Positions 15,673 through 23,740 of a stretch of 64,000 nt of DNA are shown piece by piece. The notes beneath the pieces were generated by a model. The model was not told where the DNA came from and searched no databases. It was given only the letters and a program-made list of their open reading frames with translations. The translations under genes were made by a program, and so were the position numbers. Numbering within the stretch: position 1 is the stretch's first letter; each line of letters starts with the position of its first letter. The DNA comes from Candidatus Alcyoniella australis (GTDB lineage Bacteria; Lernaellota; Lernaellaia; JAVCCG01; Alcyoniellaceae): contig JAVCCG010000098.1 in assembly GCA_030765605.1 (NCBI GenBank), positions 1 to 64,000 of the forward strand, given 5' to 3'.

Positions 15673-16098
15673 CTAAGCTGCCACGCTGGCAGCCTGTTGT
15701 GCAATGCGTTCATACTCGGCCGGGCTGAGATAGCCCAGGTACGAGTGACTACGCTTGCGGTTATAGAAAACCTCGATGTATTCGTGGATCGCAATGCGGG
15801 CCGCCTCGCGGGTCTGCCATGCACAGCGGTCCTCGAGCTCGGATTGCAGCGTGCTGAAGAAGCTCTCGACCACCGCATTGTCCCAGCAGTCGCCCTTGCG
15901 GCTCATGCTGCACACGATCCCCGCGGCGTCCAGCGCACACCGATAGGCTCGGCTCGCGTACTGGCTCCCCCGGTCCGAGTGGTGCAGCAGCCCCGACGAC
16001 GGACAACGCTGCATAAGCGCCATTTGCAGCGCGCTCAGGGCCAGGAGTGATTCCGATCTTTGATTGAAGCCTACCCGATCATTTTCTGTTTGAGTCAA
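15673..16098 (-). pseudogene. IS3-family orfB transposase, 3' fragment
   Basis: The last 120 or so codons of an IS3 orfB: the second catalytic Asp lies in LLHHSDRGSQYAS, the Glu in DNAVVESFFSTLQSEL, and the conserved YNRKRSHSYLGYLSPAEYE end is intact. The first catalytic Asp and the whole N-terminal half are missing; the frame upstream of about 16045 no longer resembles the family, so the break point is there. It is a decayed copy that cannot transpose by itself. The terminal repeat at 15639-15663 is its right end. Confidence 0.8.
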
Positions 16099-16149
16099 AT
16101 ATCCTCTGGTAGTCTTGTCCGGTTAAAGATGTATAAAGATCCTCTTCCT

Positions 16150-16722
16150 TCATAGTACCGTCTGAACACAGGAATCGAAATGTTTTGATAGCCTCGCAAA
16201 CACAAACCTGATTCCGGCCACATGCGATTCGACACTCTCAAAAAGACCCCAGAGCCCTTTTATTATTTGGTTTACCAGCATTTCCCGGTAATCGATGGTC
16301 TCAGGAGTGACCTTACCGGTAAAATAATCATGTCTGGAAGAATGATACTCCCACTCCATTGCGTTTCCCAATTCCTTCAAGTCTATCCCATCAATTGGCT
16401 CAAGTTCTTTTACTCGTTTTAGCGCCATTATCAACTGAAAGCGAAATTCCGAATCATGCTTACGTTGCCCTTCCAGACTATCCGCGACATCATGACATAT
16501 CTCATGTATGATAAGGTGTTGAACTTGGTAATCATGTTCTAATCCCGGTTTTACTCTGATTGCCATACACTTTCTGTCACAGCGCCCATAAGCATTATCG
16601 CCCACGAACGTCGGTGCTAACCTCCATTGATTGTCAGGGTCCCAATTTGGGAATAGGGTTTCTCTTATCCATTTGTAGATTTTCTGTTCCCGATCAGTCA
16701 GACCGCTTCGTTCCGCATACAT
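16150..16722 (-). CDS. putative HExxH zinc metallopeptidase-like protein
   Basis: A 190-aa soluble protein containing LIIHEICHDVADS, an HExxH motif preceded by hydrophobic residues, as in zincin metallopeptidases and SprT- or IrrE-like proteins. Three cysteines or so occur near RCDRKC, which might bind metal too. The third zinc ligand cannot be assigned. The gene sits between transposase remnants and has lower G+C than the core genes, so it looks like cargo or a passenger brought with mobile DNA. The start at 16722 is the only reasonable ATG but lacks a strong ribosome-binding site. Function beyond the motif is not supported. Confidence 0.55.
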   Translation of the reverse strand: MYAERSGLTDREQKIYKWIRETLFPNWDPDNQWRLAPTFVGDNAYGRCDRKCMAIRVKPGLEHDYQVQHLIIHEICHDVADSLEGQRKHDSEFRFQLIMALKRVKELEPIDGIDLKELGNAMEWEYHSSRHDYFTGKVTPETIDYREMLVNQIIKGLWGLFESVESHVAGIRFVFARLSKHFDSCVQTVL

Positions 16723-16867
16723 TCAGAGGTCACCCATTTCTCTTCTTATCAACAGCAGATTTTAATCTTCATCCTGAACCTCAGCACAGGTCAGATTGAT
16801 AAATACTATTAAACTTTGCGCCCCTATTCAAGCGCGGAGTCTAGCCTGATATTAATGATCCCCTTTA

Positions 16868-17079
16868 ACCTGGGAGGGAAGGCGGACACTGTCTGAACCC
16901 TTCTGGACCATCATCGAACCCTTCCTTATCGAGCGACCCGTCGCCAAGCCGAAGATCACAAAGTCCCTTGAACCCAGTCGGTTAGAACGCCTCCAGCGCG
17001 CCCAGGAGATGTTGAAGGTCTTGGAGCAGGATGGCTTGGGTTACCGCGAAATAGGGGCTCTTTTCGGCGTTTCCGGGCC
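16868..17079 (+). pseudogene. recombinase-like C-terminal remnant
   Basis: Between 16723 and 17080 no complete gene is visible, but the plus frame through 16868-17079 is open and protein-like: TWEGRRTLSEPFW, then a charged helix rich in RLERLQRAQEML and a helix-turn-helix-like DGLGYREIGALFGVS. This resembles the DNA-binding end of a recombinase or transposase. It has no start codon and is cut at its 3' side by the IS end at 17080. Assignment is tentative. Confidence 0.35.
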
Positions 17080-17105
17080 TGACCTTCCCCCGAAAGTGGT
17101 ACCAC
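17080..17105. repeat. second IS3-type terminal repeat
   Basis: TGACCTTCCCCCGAAAGTGG followed by TACCAC resembles the end at 15639-15663 and lies at the 3' side of another orfB fragment. It marks the boundary between the recombinase-like remnant and this insertion sequence. Confidence 0.5.
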
Positions 17106-17492
17106 TCATTGCGGTAGTCCCAGGGTAGCCGCTTGGATGCGAGACCCCCCAAAGGTCTCGTCGCCGACAAGCGGCGGCAGGATCGATTCCGGTGCCGGTG
17201 GGCGGTAGCCCAATGCGCTGTGGGGGCGCACCGTATTGTATTCCCGCCGCCACCTTTCGATCAGCACCTGCGCCTCTTTGAGCGTATCAAACAGTTCACG
17301 ATTGAGCAATTCGTCTCTCAGTTTTCCGTTGAAGCTCTCCACGTATCCATTCTCCCAGGGGCTGCCCGGCTCGATAAAAAGCGGTTTTACATCCAGGGTC
17401 TTCAGCCAATCCCGCGCCGCCTGCCTCTTGCCTGGAACGCGGGCGTTTTTCTGTGATAGGAATGCGCCATGATAAGTAAAAATTTCGAGCAA
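17106..17492 (-). pseudogene. IS3-family orfB transposase, 3' fragment (second type)
   Basis: The frame contains ARDWLKTLDVKPLFIEPG, SPWENGYVESFNGKLRDEL with the catalytic Glu, and WRREYNTVRPHSALGYRPP, the standard C-terminal part of an IS3 orfB. The catalytic aspartates and N terminus are missing upstream of about 17430. The remaining 5' codons overlap the start of the acetyltransferase gene on the other strand and are not transposase-like. This is a different IS3 subtype from the fragment at 15673. Confidence 0.75.
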
Positions 17493-18413
17493 CGTCTGGA
17501 AAAATGCCTGTCCCTGCCCCGCGAGCGCCTGGCAGGCGAGCTCGAGCTGCGTTGCGGCTACTACAACCAGCCGCGCGGCCGCGCCTGTCTCAACGCCTTT
17601 GCGGCCCGCGCCTTCCCGGGGTTTGATTTCAGCCCGTGGAACGCCCTGGGTTATGAATTCGACGAGTACCGGCCCTATTCATACTTTCTCGACGATCAGA
17701 TCGTGGCCAACGTCTCGGCCTCGACCATGAACCTGGTTGTGGACGGTGCGGCTGTCGAGGCGCTGCAGATCGGCACAGTGGCGACCATCGAGCCGCTGCG
17801 CAGGCGCGGACTGATCCGCTCGCTGTTCAGCGAGGTCTTTGCCGATCACCCGGCGCCGCAGGGCCTGATGATGCTGTTCGCCAACCAGACAAGTGCCGGA
17901 TTCTACCAGCAATTCGGCTTTCGCCGGGTGACCGAGCACGCGTTTCAGGCCCCGGCCCCGAAGTTCTCGCCGCCAATGCAAAGCGCGCGAACGCTGGACC
18001 TGAAAAGCGTTGCGGACCGCGACCTGCTGCGTGACCTGGCCCAGCAACGCGCTCCGGTCTCCCGCGTGCTGGGCGTGCAATGCCAAAGCTGGCTGCTGAT
18101 GTTCCACGCGCCTGTTGTTTACCCCACGTGCCTGCATTACATTGAGCCGCTCAAAGTTGTCGCGATCAGCACGATCCAGGGCCGCACCCTGCGCTTGATC
18201 GACGTCATCGGCACGGAAGTTCCGTCGCTGGATGCGATCTACCCGTTTATCGGGGGGCCGCAGGTCGAGACGGTCGATTTCGAGTTCACGCCGGATCTGA
18301 TGGGCGTCGAGAATCTACAGGTGACGCCCCTGGACGATTCCCTGGCCCTGGTGCGCGGCCCGTTCCCCATTGAGCACGAGCCCTTCGGCTTCCCCGCCAC
18401 CAGCGAGGCCTAG
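17469..18413 (+). CDS. GNAT-family N-acetyltransferase
   Basis: A 314-aa protein with an N-terminal GNAT fold. The acetyl-CoA-binding segment is seen as VATIEPLRRRGLIRSLF around residues 110-126, followed by LMMLFANQTSAGFYQQFGF, the typical beta5-alpha4 segment with Tyr. The C-terminal 130 residues may form a second, sterol-carrier or degenerate GNAT-like domain. Substrate cannot be predicted. AGGA lies 8 nt before the ATG. The first few codons abut the decayed IS fragment, so the promoter may derive from or have been altered by the insertion. G+C returns to the high core value from here on, marking the end of the island. Confidence 0.75.
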   Translation: MISKNFEQRLEKCLSLPRERLAGELELRCGYYNQPRGRACLNAFAARAFPGFDFSPWNALGYEFDEYRPYSYFLDDQIVANVSASTMNLVVDGAAVEALQIGTVATIEPLRRRGLIRSLFSEVFADHPAPQGLMMLFANQTSAGFYQQFGFRRVTEHAFQAPAPKFSPPMQSARTLDLKSVADRDLLRDLAQQRAPVSRVLGVQCQSWLLMFHAPVVYPTCLHYIEPLKVVAISTIQGRTLRLIDVIGTEVPSLDAIYPFIGGPQVETVDFEFTPDLMGVENLQVTPLDDSLALVRGPFPIEHEPFGFPATSEA

Positions 18414-18458
18414 CCTGGACATGATACATTGGATTAAATCATGCTCCGGAGGACAGAG

Positions 18459-19391
18459 ATGAAGCGCGCCCTGCTGTGCATCGCCGCGGCCCTGGCTTTG
18501 GCCTCGTTGTTCGGCTGCGGGTTCAAGCCCTCCCTCGACCTTGAGCAGGGCAGCGAGTACCTGGTCGAGCAAACCTCGGAGCAGCACGTCAATCAGGCGA
18601 TGGGCGGCCGACCGCAAAATGTGGACTCGACCATCAGCCTAAGCTACCTGTTTTCGGTCGAGCAGATCCGACCGGACAAGGACGCCGTTGTTAAGGTGCT
18701 CTACCAACGCGTACAGGTCCAACAGGTCGGAGCGGCTGGCAGCCTGACCTATGACTCCGATAATTCCAACGGCCTGGTCGACCCGCAGATGGCGGCCTAC
18801 GCGACATTGGCCGGCCACAGTTTCAGCATGGTCCTGCAGCCCGGCGGCGAGGTCGCCGAGGTCTTCGGCATGGAGCAGCTGATTGCGGATATGGCCCGGA
18901 AAATGAGCCTGCCTCCCGAGGTCGACCGGCTGAGGGTAGAGCAGGCCCTGGCCCGACAATACGGCGGCCAGGCCATGCGCGAAAGCCTCAACCCGCTGAT
19001 GCAGATCTACCCCCAGGGCGCGATCGAGCCCGGCGATTCGTGGAGCAGGACGTTCGACGTCGGCGGCAACACGCCGATGAAGATCCACAACACCTGGACC
19101 CTGGTCCAGCGCAGCAATGGGGTCTCGCAGATCGAGCTGAGTTCGCAGATCACGCCCGATACCAGCGAGGTCGAGCTGCCGATGTCCGGCGCGCGGCTGA
19201 GCTACGAGCTCGAGGGGACCCAGGGCGGCTCGTTGCAGATGCAGGAATCCAGCGGCCTGGTGATATACTCGCAGCTCAGCCAACAAATCAGCGGAACGGT
19301 CACCCTGCGCGGCAGGCCCGGTGAACCCGATTCGCTGCAATGGCCGATCGAGATCAACGGAACCCAGAGCCTGCGCATGAGCAAACGGTAA
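18459..19391 (+). CDS. exported lipoprotein, DUF6263-like
   Basis: The start is placed at ATG 18459, because GGAGG lies 7 nt upstream and the resulting N terminus, MKRALLCIAAALALASLFGC, is a textbook lipoprotein signal with lipobox LFGC; the in-frame ATG at 18441 precedes the ribosome site. The mature 290 residues are beta-rich and include the phrase IEPGDSWSRTF, which recurs as VKPGDSW in the protein at 42466 and as VSPGRSW in that at 41446. This resembles DUF6263-type envelope proteins of unknown function. The HEAT-repeat lipoprotein follows 7 bp later, suggesting an operon. Confidence 0.7.
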   Translation: MKRALLCIAAALALASLFGCGFKPSLDLEQGSEYLVEQTSEQHVNQAMGGRPQNVDSTISLSYLFSVEQIRPDKDAVVKVLYQRVQVQQVGAAGSLTYDSDNSNGLVDPQMAAYATLAGHSFSMVLQPGGEVAEVFGMEQLIADMARKMSLPPEVDRLRVEQALARQYGGQAMRESLNPLMQIYPQGAIEPGDSWSRTFDVGGNTPMKIHNTWTLVQRSNGVSQIELSSQITPDTSEVELPMSGARLSYELEGTQGGSLQMQESSGLVIYSQLSQQISGTVTLRGRPGEPDSLQWPIEINGTQSLRMSKR

Positions 19392-19398
19392 TCCAGCG

Positions 19399-20076
19399 AT
19401 GATCCCTGAGGCGAGATGGATTGGCCGCGCCGCGATCAGGGCGTCGCTATTCGTAGCGATCCTGGCGCTGCTGCTATGCGGCTGCTCGACCCCGGCGGAC
19501 AAGCTGATCGCCCGCGCCAACGACCCCGACCCGGTGGTGCGGCTGCGCGCCGTGTGGAGCCTCGGAGGGCTGGACCCGCGGCAAGAGAACGTGCTGCAAG
19601 CGTTGATCAACGCGCTCGCCGACGAGGACAAACATGTAAAGATCGCCGCCTGCCGCCAACTGGGCGCCATCGGCCCCCAAGCCGCAACAGCCGTACCGCA
19701 CCTGCTGCTGTGCCTACGTAACGAAGATCCGCTGATCAGACGCTACACAGCCTGGGCCCTGGGCAACATGGGGCATGCAGCTCGACCGGCAGTGCCCGAG
19801 CTGGCCGGGCTGCTCGTTGACCGCGAGGGCAAGGTGCGCGGCGAGGCGGCCCAGGCGCTGGGTCGTCTGGGACCGTACTCCCTGCCGGCCCTACGACCGC
19901 TGATCGAGCTGGCAATCTGCGACGAAGATCCCGCGCGATTGGTCGCGATCAACGCCTTGGGCTCGATCGGACCCGAGGCTCGCGCGGCCGCCCCCGCCCT
20001 CAAGACCTTGCGCCGCCACTGGGACCCCGAGGTGCGCGACGCGGCCTTCAAGGCGTTGAGCCAAATCATTCCCTAG
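19399..20076 (+). CDS. HEAT-repeat lipoprotein
   Basis: A 225-aa protein with signal sequence ending in LLLCGC, a lipobox, so it should be anchored in the envelope. The mature part consists of about five HEAT/PBS-lyase-type repeats of some 31 residues, with recurring units such as VRLRAVWSLGGL, VKIAACRQLGAIG, IRRYTAWALGNMG and VRGEAAQALGRLG. Such repeats form a curved protein-binding scaffold. No catalytic residues are evident. It follows the DUF6263-like lipoprotein by 7 bp and is probably co-transcribed with it. A scaffold or adaptor role is inferred from the fold only. Confidence 0.8.
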   Translation: MIPEARWIGRAAIRASLFVAILALLLCGCSTPADKLIARANDPDPVVRLRAVWSLGGLDPRQENVLQALINALADEDKHVKIAACRQLGAIGPQAATAVPHLLLCLRNEDPLIRRYTAWALGNMGHAARPAVPELAGLLVDREGKVRGEAAQALGRLGPYSLPALRPLIELAICDEDPARLVAINALGSIGPEARAAAPALKTLRRHWDPEVRDAAFKALSQIIP

Positions 20077-20170
20077 GCCGAATCGACCCCCGCGACAGGT
20101 CCGAGAAAATAACTGATAGTATTTGACCATGAAGCGTCCTTAGGCTAGAACCATGTCATTGGAGGCATAA

Positions 20171-20506
20171 TTGGAAGTCAAGACCAAAGTATGGATCGAG
20201 GACGACAAGGGACACGTGGTCTTCGGCGGCGGCAGGATGAAAATCCTGCAGGCCGTGCAAGATCTGGGATCCTTGAACAAGGCCTCCAAGGCACTGAAAA
20301 TGAGCTACCGCGCGGCCTGGGGCAAAATCAAAACGACCGAGGAGCGACTGGGACTCAAGCTGATCAACTCGCAGATCGGCGGGGGATCCAGAGGCGGCTC
20401 GCAGCTCACCGCAGAGGGTCTGGCCCTGCTGGACAAGTACAATACCCTGCAAAGCGAGCTACGCGACATTTCCAATAAATACTTCGACGACCTGTTCAAT
20501 CACTGA
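20171..20506 (+). CDS. ModE-type winged-helix regulator (HTH only, TTG start)
   Basis: A 111-aa protein equal to the N-terminal DNA-binding domain of ModE: KILQAVQDLGSLNKASKALKMSYRAAWGKI followed by the LINSQIGGGSRGGSQLT wing. The molybdate-binding MOP domains of full ModE are absent. The initiation codon is TTG at 20171, fixed by GGAGG 5 nt upstream; there is no in-frame ATG that retains the domain start. Stand-alone versions occur next to molybdate and tungstate genes, and here the storage-protein genes and tupABC follow. It probably regulates them; how it senses metal without MOP domains is open. It converges with the storage-protein genes across 45 bp. Confidence 0.85.
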   Translation: MEVKTKVWIEDDKGHVVFGGGRMKILQAVQDLGSLNKASKALKMSYRAAWGKIKTTEERLGLKLINSQIGGGSRGGSQLTAEGLALLDKYNTLQSELRDISNKYFDDLFNH

Positions 20507-20551
20507 AGCCGATCACCGATGGAGGGGCGAGCGTTGCATTGCGGACGCGGG

Positions 20552-21322
20552 TTAGGCGTAGATCCGCACGCCCGTCTGTTCTCCGGCCAGCGCGCGAGCC
20601 AGCAGCTCGGGCCGCAGGCCGTTGACGATCCGTACTTCGCGCAGCAAATGCGCGCCTTGCAGCAGATCGAGCAGACAACGTTCGACGATCAAGTCGGGCA
20701 GGTCCATTTGCCGCAGCTGGTCCACGCTCAAATCGCCGAACAACTCGGCGCTCGGATCCTTCTTGGGGTCCGTGGCGTACATTCCGTCCTCATCCTTGAC
20801 GTAGATCATCGCCCGCGCGCCGATCGCCTCGGCGGTCAGAAAGCTGCCCGCGTCGGTCCGATATTCGGGAATGCGACCCGCGGCCGGCGGCGTGGTCCAA
20901 TAGCCGTAGGGCGGCATGCCGGCCAGCACCGGAAGCTGGCCCGAGCGAACAAAGGCCGGGAGCTGTTCGAACAGCTCGTCGGGAACGTAAACTCCGCCTC
21001 GGTCGGCCAGCAGCATCTGCACCATGCGCGCGTTCTGCTTGGCCACGGCCGCGCCCAACCTCGCCAGCACTCCGGTGGGCAGACCCAGTTCCACGCCCAG
21101 ATGGTAGGCGTGCCTGGCGCGGGTTCCTCCGCCAGTGCAGATCACTAGCGGCTCGCGCACGTTGCGCAACACCTGGATCAGCGGCAACACAGCCGCGGCT
21201 CCGCGGTCGATGATGCTCTGTCCGCCGAGCTTGATCACCGTCACGTCGGGCAGCAGCCGTAGCGGCGCATCGGATCGTTGCGCCGCGAGCACGCGGTCGC
21301 TAAACGCGACCCGCTTAAGCAT
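20552..21322 (-). CDS. mosB: molybdenum storage protein subunit (beta-like)
   Basis: An amino-acid-kinase-fold protein, 256 aa from ATG 21322. It closely resembles one subunit of the Azotobacter Mo/W storage protein: VTVIKLGGQSIIDRG, CTGGGTRARHAYHLG, GMPPYGYW, YRTDAGSFLTAEA and IYVKDEDGMYATDPKK. The complex stores molybdate or tungstate as polyoxometalate clusters and uses ATP. GGAG lies 7 nt before ATG 21322; a longer GTG start at 21364 is possible. The start overlaps the stop of the other subunit by 8 bp, implying coupled translation and equal stoichiometry. Which subunit is called alpha or beta rests on recalled sequence similarity. Confidence 0.85.
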   Translation of the reverse strand: MLKRVAFSDRVLAAQRSDAPLRLLPDVTVIKLGGQSIIDRGAAAVLPLIQVLRNVREPLVICTGGGTRARHAYHLGVELGLPTGVLARLGAAVAKQNARMVQMLLADRGGVYVPDELFEQLPAFVRSGQLPVLAGMPPYGYWTTPPAAGRIPEYRTDAGSFLTAEAIGARAMIYVKDEDGMYATDPKKDPSAELFGDLSVDQLRQMDLPDLIVERCLLDLLQGAHLLREVRIVNGLRPELLARALAGEQTGVRIYA

Positions 21323-22127
21323 CTCCGGGCTCCAGCGCTGTGCCCTCGGGCTCGCCGCGCACACAGCGCTCCAGGGGCCCGGGCTCCAGGCCGCTGATCA
21401 GCCGCACCTGGCGCACCCGGCGGCAGCGCTTCAAGATCCGCGCGAACAGCGGCTCGAGCGGTCCGTCGCCTTGATCGAGCGCTGCGAGCCCGGCCGCGTT
21501 CAGCCGCTCGATGGGCTGAGCTTGGGGATTGCGTCGCGGATCAGCGTCGTAGATCGCCGGAACGTCCTTGAGCAGCAGCAGGCTGCATCCCAGGGTCTCG
21601 GCCAGCAGCAGCGCGCCGCAGTCGCAGCCGTGCATCGGCACGTTGCCGCGCTCGGGCGGAAACTCCCAGTATTCGTAGGGCGGATACGAGGTCAGGATCG
21701 GCAGCTTGCCCAGGGCCAGGAAGGTCGGCAGCAACTCGATCTCGTCCTTGGGCAGGCGCACGCCGCCGCGTTGTGCCAGCAGCGCCCAGAGCATCAGAGC
21801 GTTTTGTTCCGCGGCGCCGCCGGCCACTGCGGCCAGTCCGCCCGCGGGCAAGCCCAGCTCGAGGCCGATGCTCAGCACGTGGCGCTCGCGCACGCCGCCG
21901 CCGCAGCTCAGCGCAAGCTGGTGCTCGTTTATCAGCTCCGCCGCCTTATCAGCCAACGCCTTAAGCGGCGCGGCCCCGGCGTCGAACACCGAGCCGCCCA
22001 CCGCCGCCAGCCAAAGCTTTGGCAGCAGCGGCAGCTCCTCGCCGCCGGTGCCGGCGATCACCCGGCGATCGACCAGGCTCTGGGCGGCCAGGCTCGACTC
22101 GATGTGTTTACGTTCGTCCTTGGGCAT
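21315..22127 (-). CDS. mosA: molybdenum storage protein subunit (alpha-like)
   Basis: A 270-aa amino-acid-kinase-fold protein, the partner of the 20552 gene. Visible motifs include LALSCGGGVRERHVLSIG, LTSYPPYEYWEFPP, MHGCDCGALLLAE and KDVPAIYDADPRRNPQ. In the known storage protein, alpha and beta subunits form an (alpha-beta)3 cage filled with metal-oxide clusters. The start is placed at ATG 22127, which gives the usual family length; an upstream GTG at 22178 would add 17 residues. The gene is divergent from tupA, with 85 bp between them that must hold both promoters. Together they form a Mo/W uptake and storage unit. Confidence 0.83.
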   Translation of the reverse strand: MPKDERKHIESSLAAQSLVDRRVIAGTGGEELPLLPKLWLAAVGGSVFDAGAAPLKALADKAAELINEHQLALSCGGGVRERHVLSIGLELGLPAGGLAAVAGGAAEQNALMLWALLAQRGGVRLPKDEIELLPTFLALGKLPILTSYPPYEYWEFPPERGNVPMHGCDCGALLLAETLGCSLLLLKDVPAIYDADPRRNPQAQPIERLNAAGLAALDQGDGPLEPLFARILKRCRRVRQVRLISGLEPGPLERCVRGEPEGTALEPGDA

Positions 22128-22212
22128 CGGCCCTGGGTAGCACAGATCGAAACAGCCAACAAGACAGCCGAGAGACACGTCCGATAGAAATGAAAAAAAC
22201 CAAGGAGAAAAT

Positions 22213-23040
22213 ATGAACCGGAAACTTGTTTACTCGTTGACCATCGCCGTACTGGCGATTGTCCTGGCGCTGGGTGTGTGCGTGGCGAGCGCCGAGGAGA
22301 TGCGGATCAAGTTGGCCACGACCACCAGCACCGACAACTCGGGGCTGTTGGCCTACCTGCTGCCCGAGTTCGAGAAGGCCAGCGGCTACAAGGTCGACGT
22401 GATCGCCGTGGGCACGGGCAAGGCGATCCGCCACGGTGAGAACGGCGACGTGGACGTGATCCTGGTCCATGCCCCGGCGGCCGAACAAGCATTCGTCGAT
22501 TCGGGATTCGGAGTGCAGCGCGTGGGCGTGATGGAGAACGACTTCATCATCCTCGGGCCTGCCGACGATCCGGCGGGAATCAAGGGCCTGTCCGTGACCG
22601 AGGCGTTCGCCAAGCTCGCCGCGAGCGGCCAGCCGTTCATCAGCCGCGGCGACGACTCGGGCACCCATAAAAAAGAGCTGCTGATCTGGGCCAAGGCCGA
22701 AATCGAGCCCAAGGGCGATTGGTACATGGAGGCCGGCCAGGGCATGGGCGCCTGCCTGACGATCGCCGACGAGAAGAAGTGCTACGTTCTCGCCGACCGC
22801 GGCACCTACCTGGCGCGCAAGAAAGGGCTCGATATCGTCGTACTGAACGAGGGCGACCCGCTGCTGGCCAATCCCTACGCGATCATCGCGGTCAATCCGG
22901 CCAAGCATCCGCACGTCAACACCAAGGGCGCGCAGTCGCTGATCGACTGGATCACCAGCCCCGCGGCGCAGCAGCTGATCGGCGATTTCCGCGTGGACGA
23001 CGAGGTGCTGTTCAAGCCCACGGCCGCAGCGCAGAAGTAA
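22213..23040 (+). CDS. tupA: tungstate ABC transporter substrate-binding protein
   Basis: A 275-aa periplasmic protein with a cleavable signal peptide ending around VASAEE. The mature start KLATTTSTDNSGLL contains the TTTS motif that defines TupA and binds the oxyanion. Further family marks are VGTGKAIRHGENGDVDV, LVHAPAAE, MENDFIILGP and SRGDDSGTHKKE. TupA is highly selective for tungstate over molybdate, which suggests that the cell needs tungsten enzymes. AAGGAG lies 6 nt before the ATG. tupB starts 7 bp after the stop. Confidence 0.93.
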   Translation: MNRKLVYSLTIAVLAIVLALGVCVASAEEMRIKLATTTSTDNSGLLAYLLPEFEKASGYKVDVIAVGTGKAIRHGENGDVDVILVHAPAAEQAFVDSGFGVQRVGVMENDFIILGPADDPAGIKGLSVTEAFAKLAASGQPFISRGDDSGTHKKELLIWAKAEIEPKGDWYMEAGQGMGACLTIADEKKCYVLADRGTYLARKKGLDIVVLNEGDPLLANPYAIIAVNPAKHPHVNTKGAQSLIDWITSPAAQQLIGDFRVDDEVLFKPTAAAQK

Positions 23041-23047
23041 GGCAACG

Positions 23048-23740
23048 ATGAACGATTGGAGTACGGGGGTCATTCAGGCCCTGCATCTGCTGTTCTCCGG
23101 CGACCCGCAGCTGTGGACCATTGTCTGGACCAGCCTCTGGATCTCGCTGTGCAGCACGCTGCTGGCCTCGTGCGCCGGCGTGCCCGCCGGAGTGCTGCTG
23201 GCCCTGCGCGACTTTCGCGGTCGCGAGACGTTGATCTCCGTGCTCCACACTATGCTCGCACTGCCCACGGTGGTGATCGGGCTGTTCTGCTACGTGTTCA
23301 TCAGCCGCCAGGGACCGCTGGGCGAACACAACCTGCTGTTCTCGCCCGCCGGGATCATCATCGGCCAGACGTTGCTGATTTTTCCGATCGTCGTCACCTT
23401 CTCGCACAGCGCGTTGGCCGCGGTGAGCCGCGACGTGCGGGCCACGGCCCTGACGTTGGGCGCGGGCGCGGCGCGCGCATCGCTCAGCGTGGTCAACGAG
23501 GCGCGCTTCGGCATTATGGCCGCGCTGACCGCGGCCTTTGGCCGGGCCATCGGCGAGGTCGGAATTTCGATGATGCTCGGCGGCAACATTAAGGGCTTCA
23601 CCCGCACGATCACCACCGCCATCGCCCTGGAGACCAGCAAGGGCGAGTTCGCCCTGGGCCTGGGCCTGGGCGTGGTGCTGATCGCCTTCGCCCTGACGAT
23701 CAACCTCACCACGCGCCGCCTGGGAAAGCAGGGCAGCTGA
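23048..23740 (+). CDS. tupB: tungstate ABC transporter permease
   Basis: A 230-aa integral membrane protein with about five hydrophobic segments. The permease signature for ATPase contact is visible as AAFGRAIGEVGISMMLGGN, as in CysW/ModB-type permeases. The N terminus carries the segment ALHLLFSGDPQLWTIVWTSL. It transfers tungstate released by TupA across the inner membrane. Its TGA overlaps the ATG of tupC by one base, so the two are translationally coupled. Confidence 0.92.
   Translation: MNDWSTGVIQALHLLFSGDPQLWTIVWTSLWISLCSTLLASCAGVPAGVLLALRDFRGRETLISVLHTMLALPTVVIGLFCYVFISRQGPLGEHNLLFSPAGIIIGQTLLIFPIVVTFSHSALAAVSRDVRATALTLGAGAARASLSVVNEARFGIMAALTAAFGRAIGEVGISMMLGGNIKGFTRTITTAIALETSKGEFALGLGLGVVLIAFALTINLTTRRLGKQGS

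Noticed and set aside
20077-20170. Molybdenum-cofactor riboswitch before the ModE-like gene
   Set aside because: The stretch is too short and shows no conserved stem pattern I can recognise.
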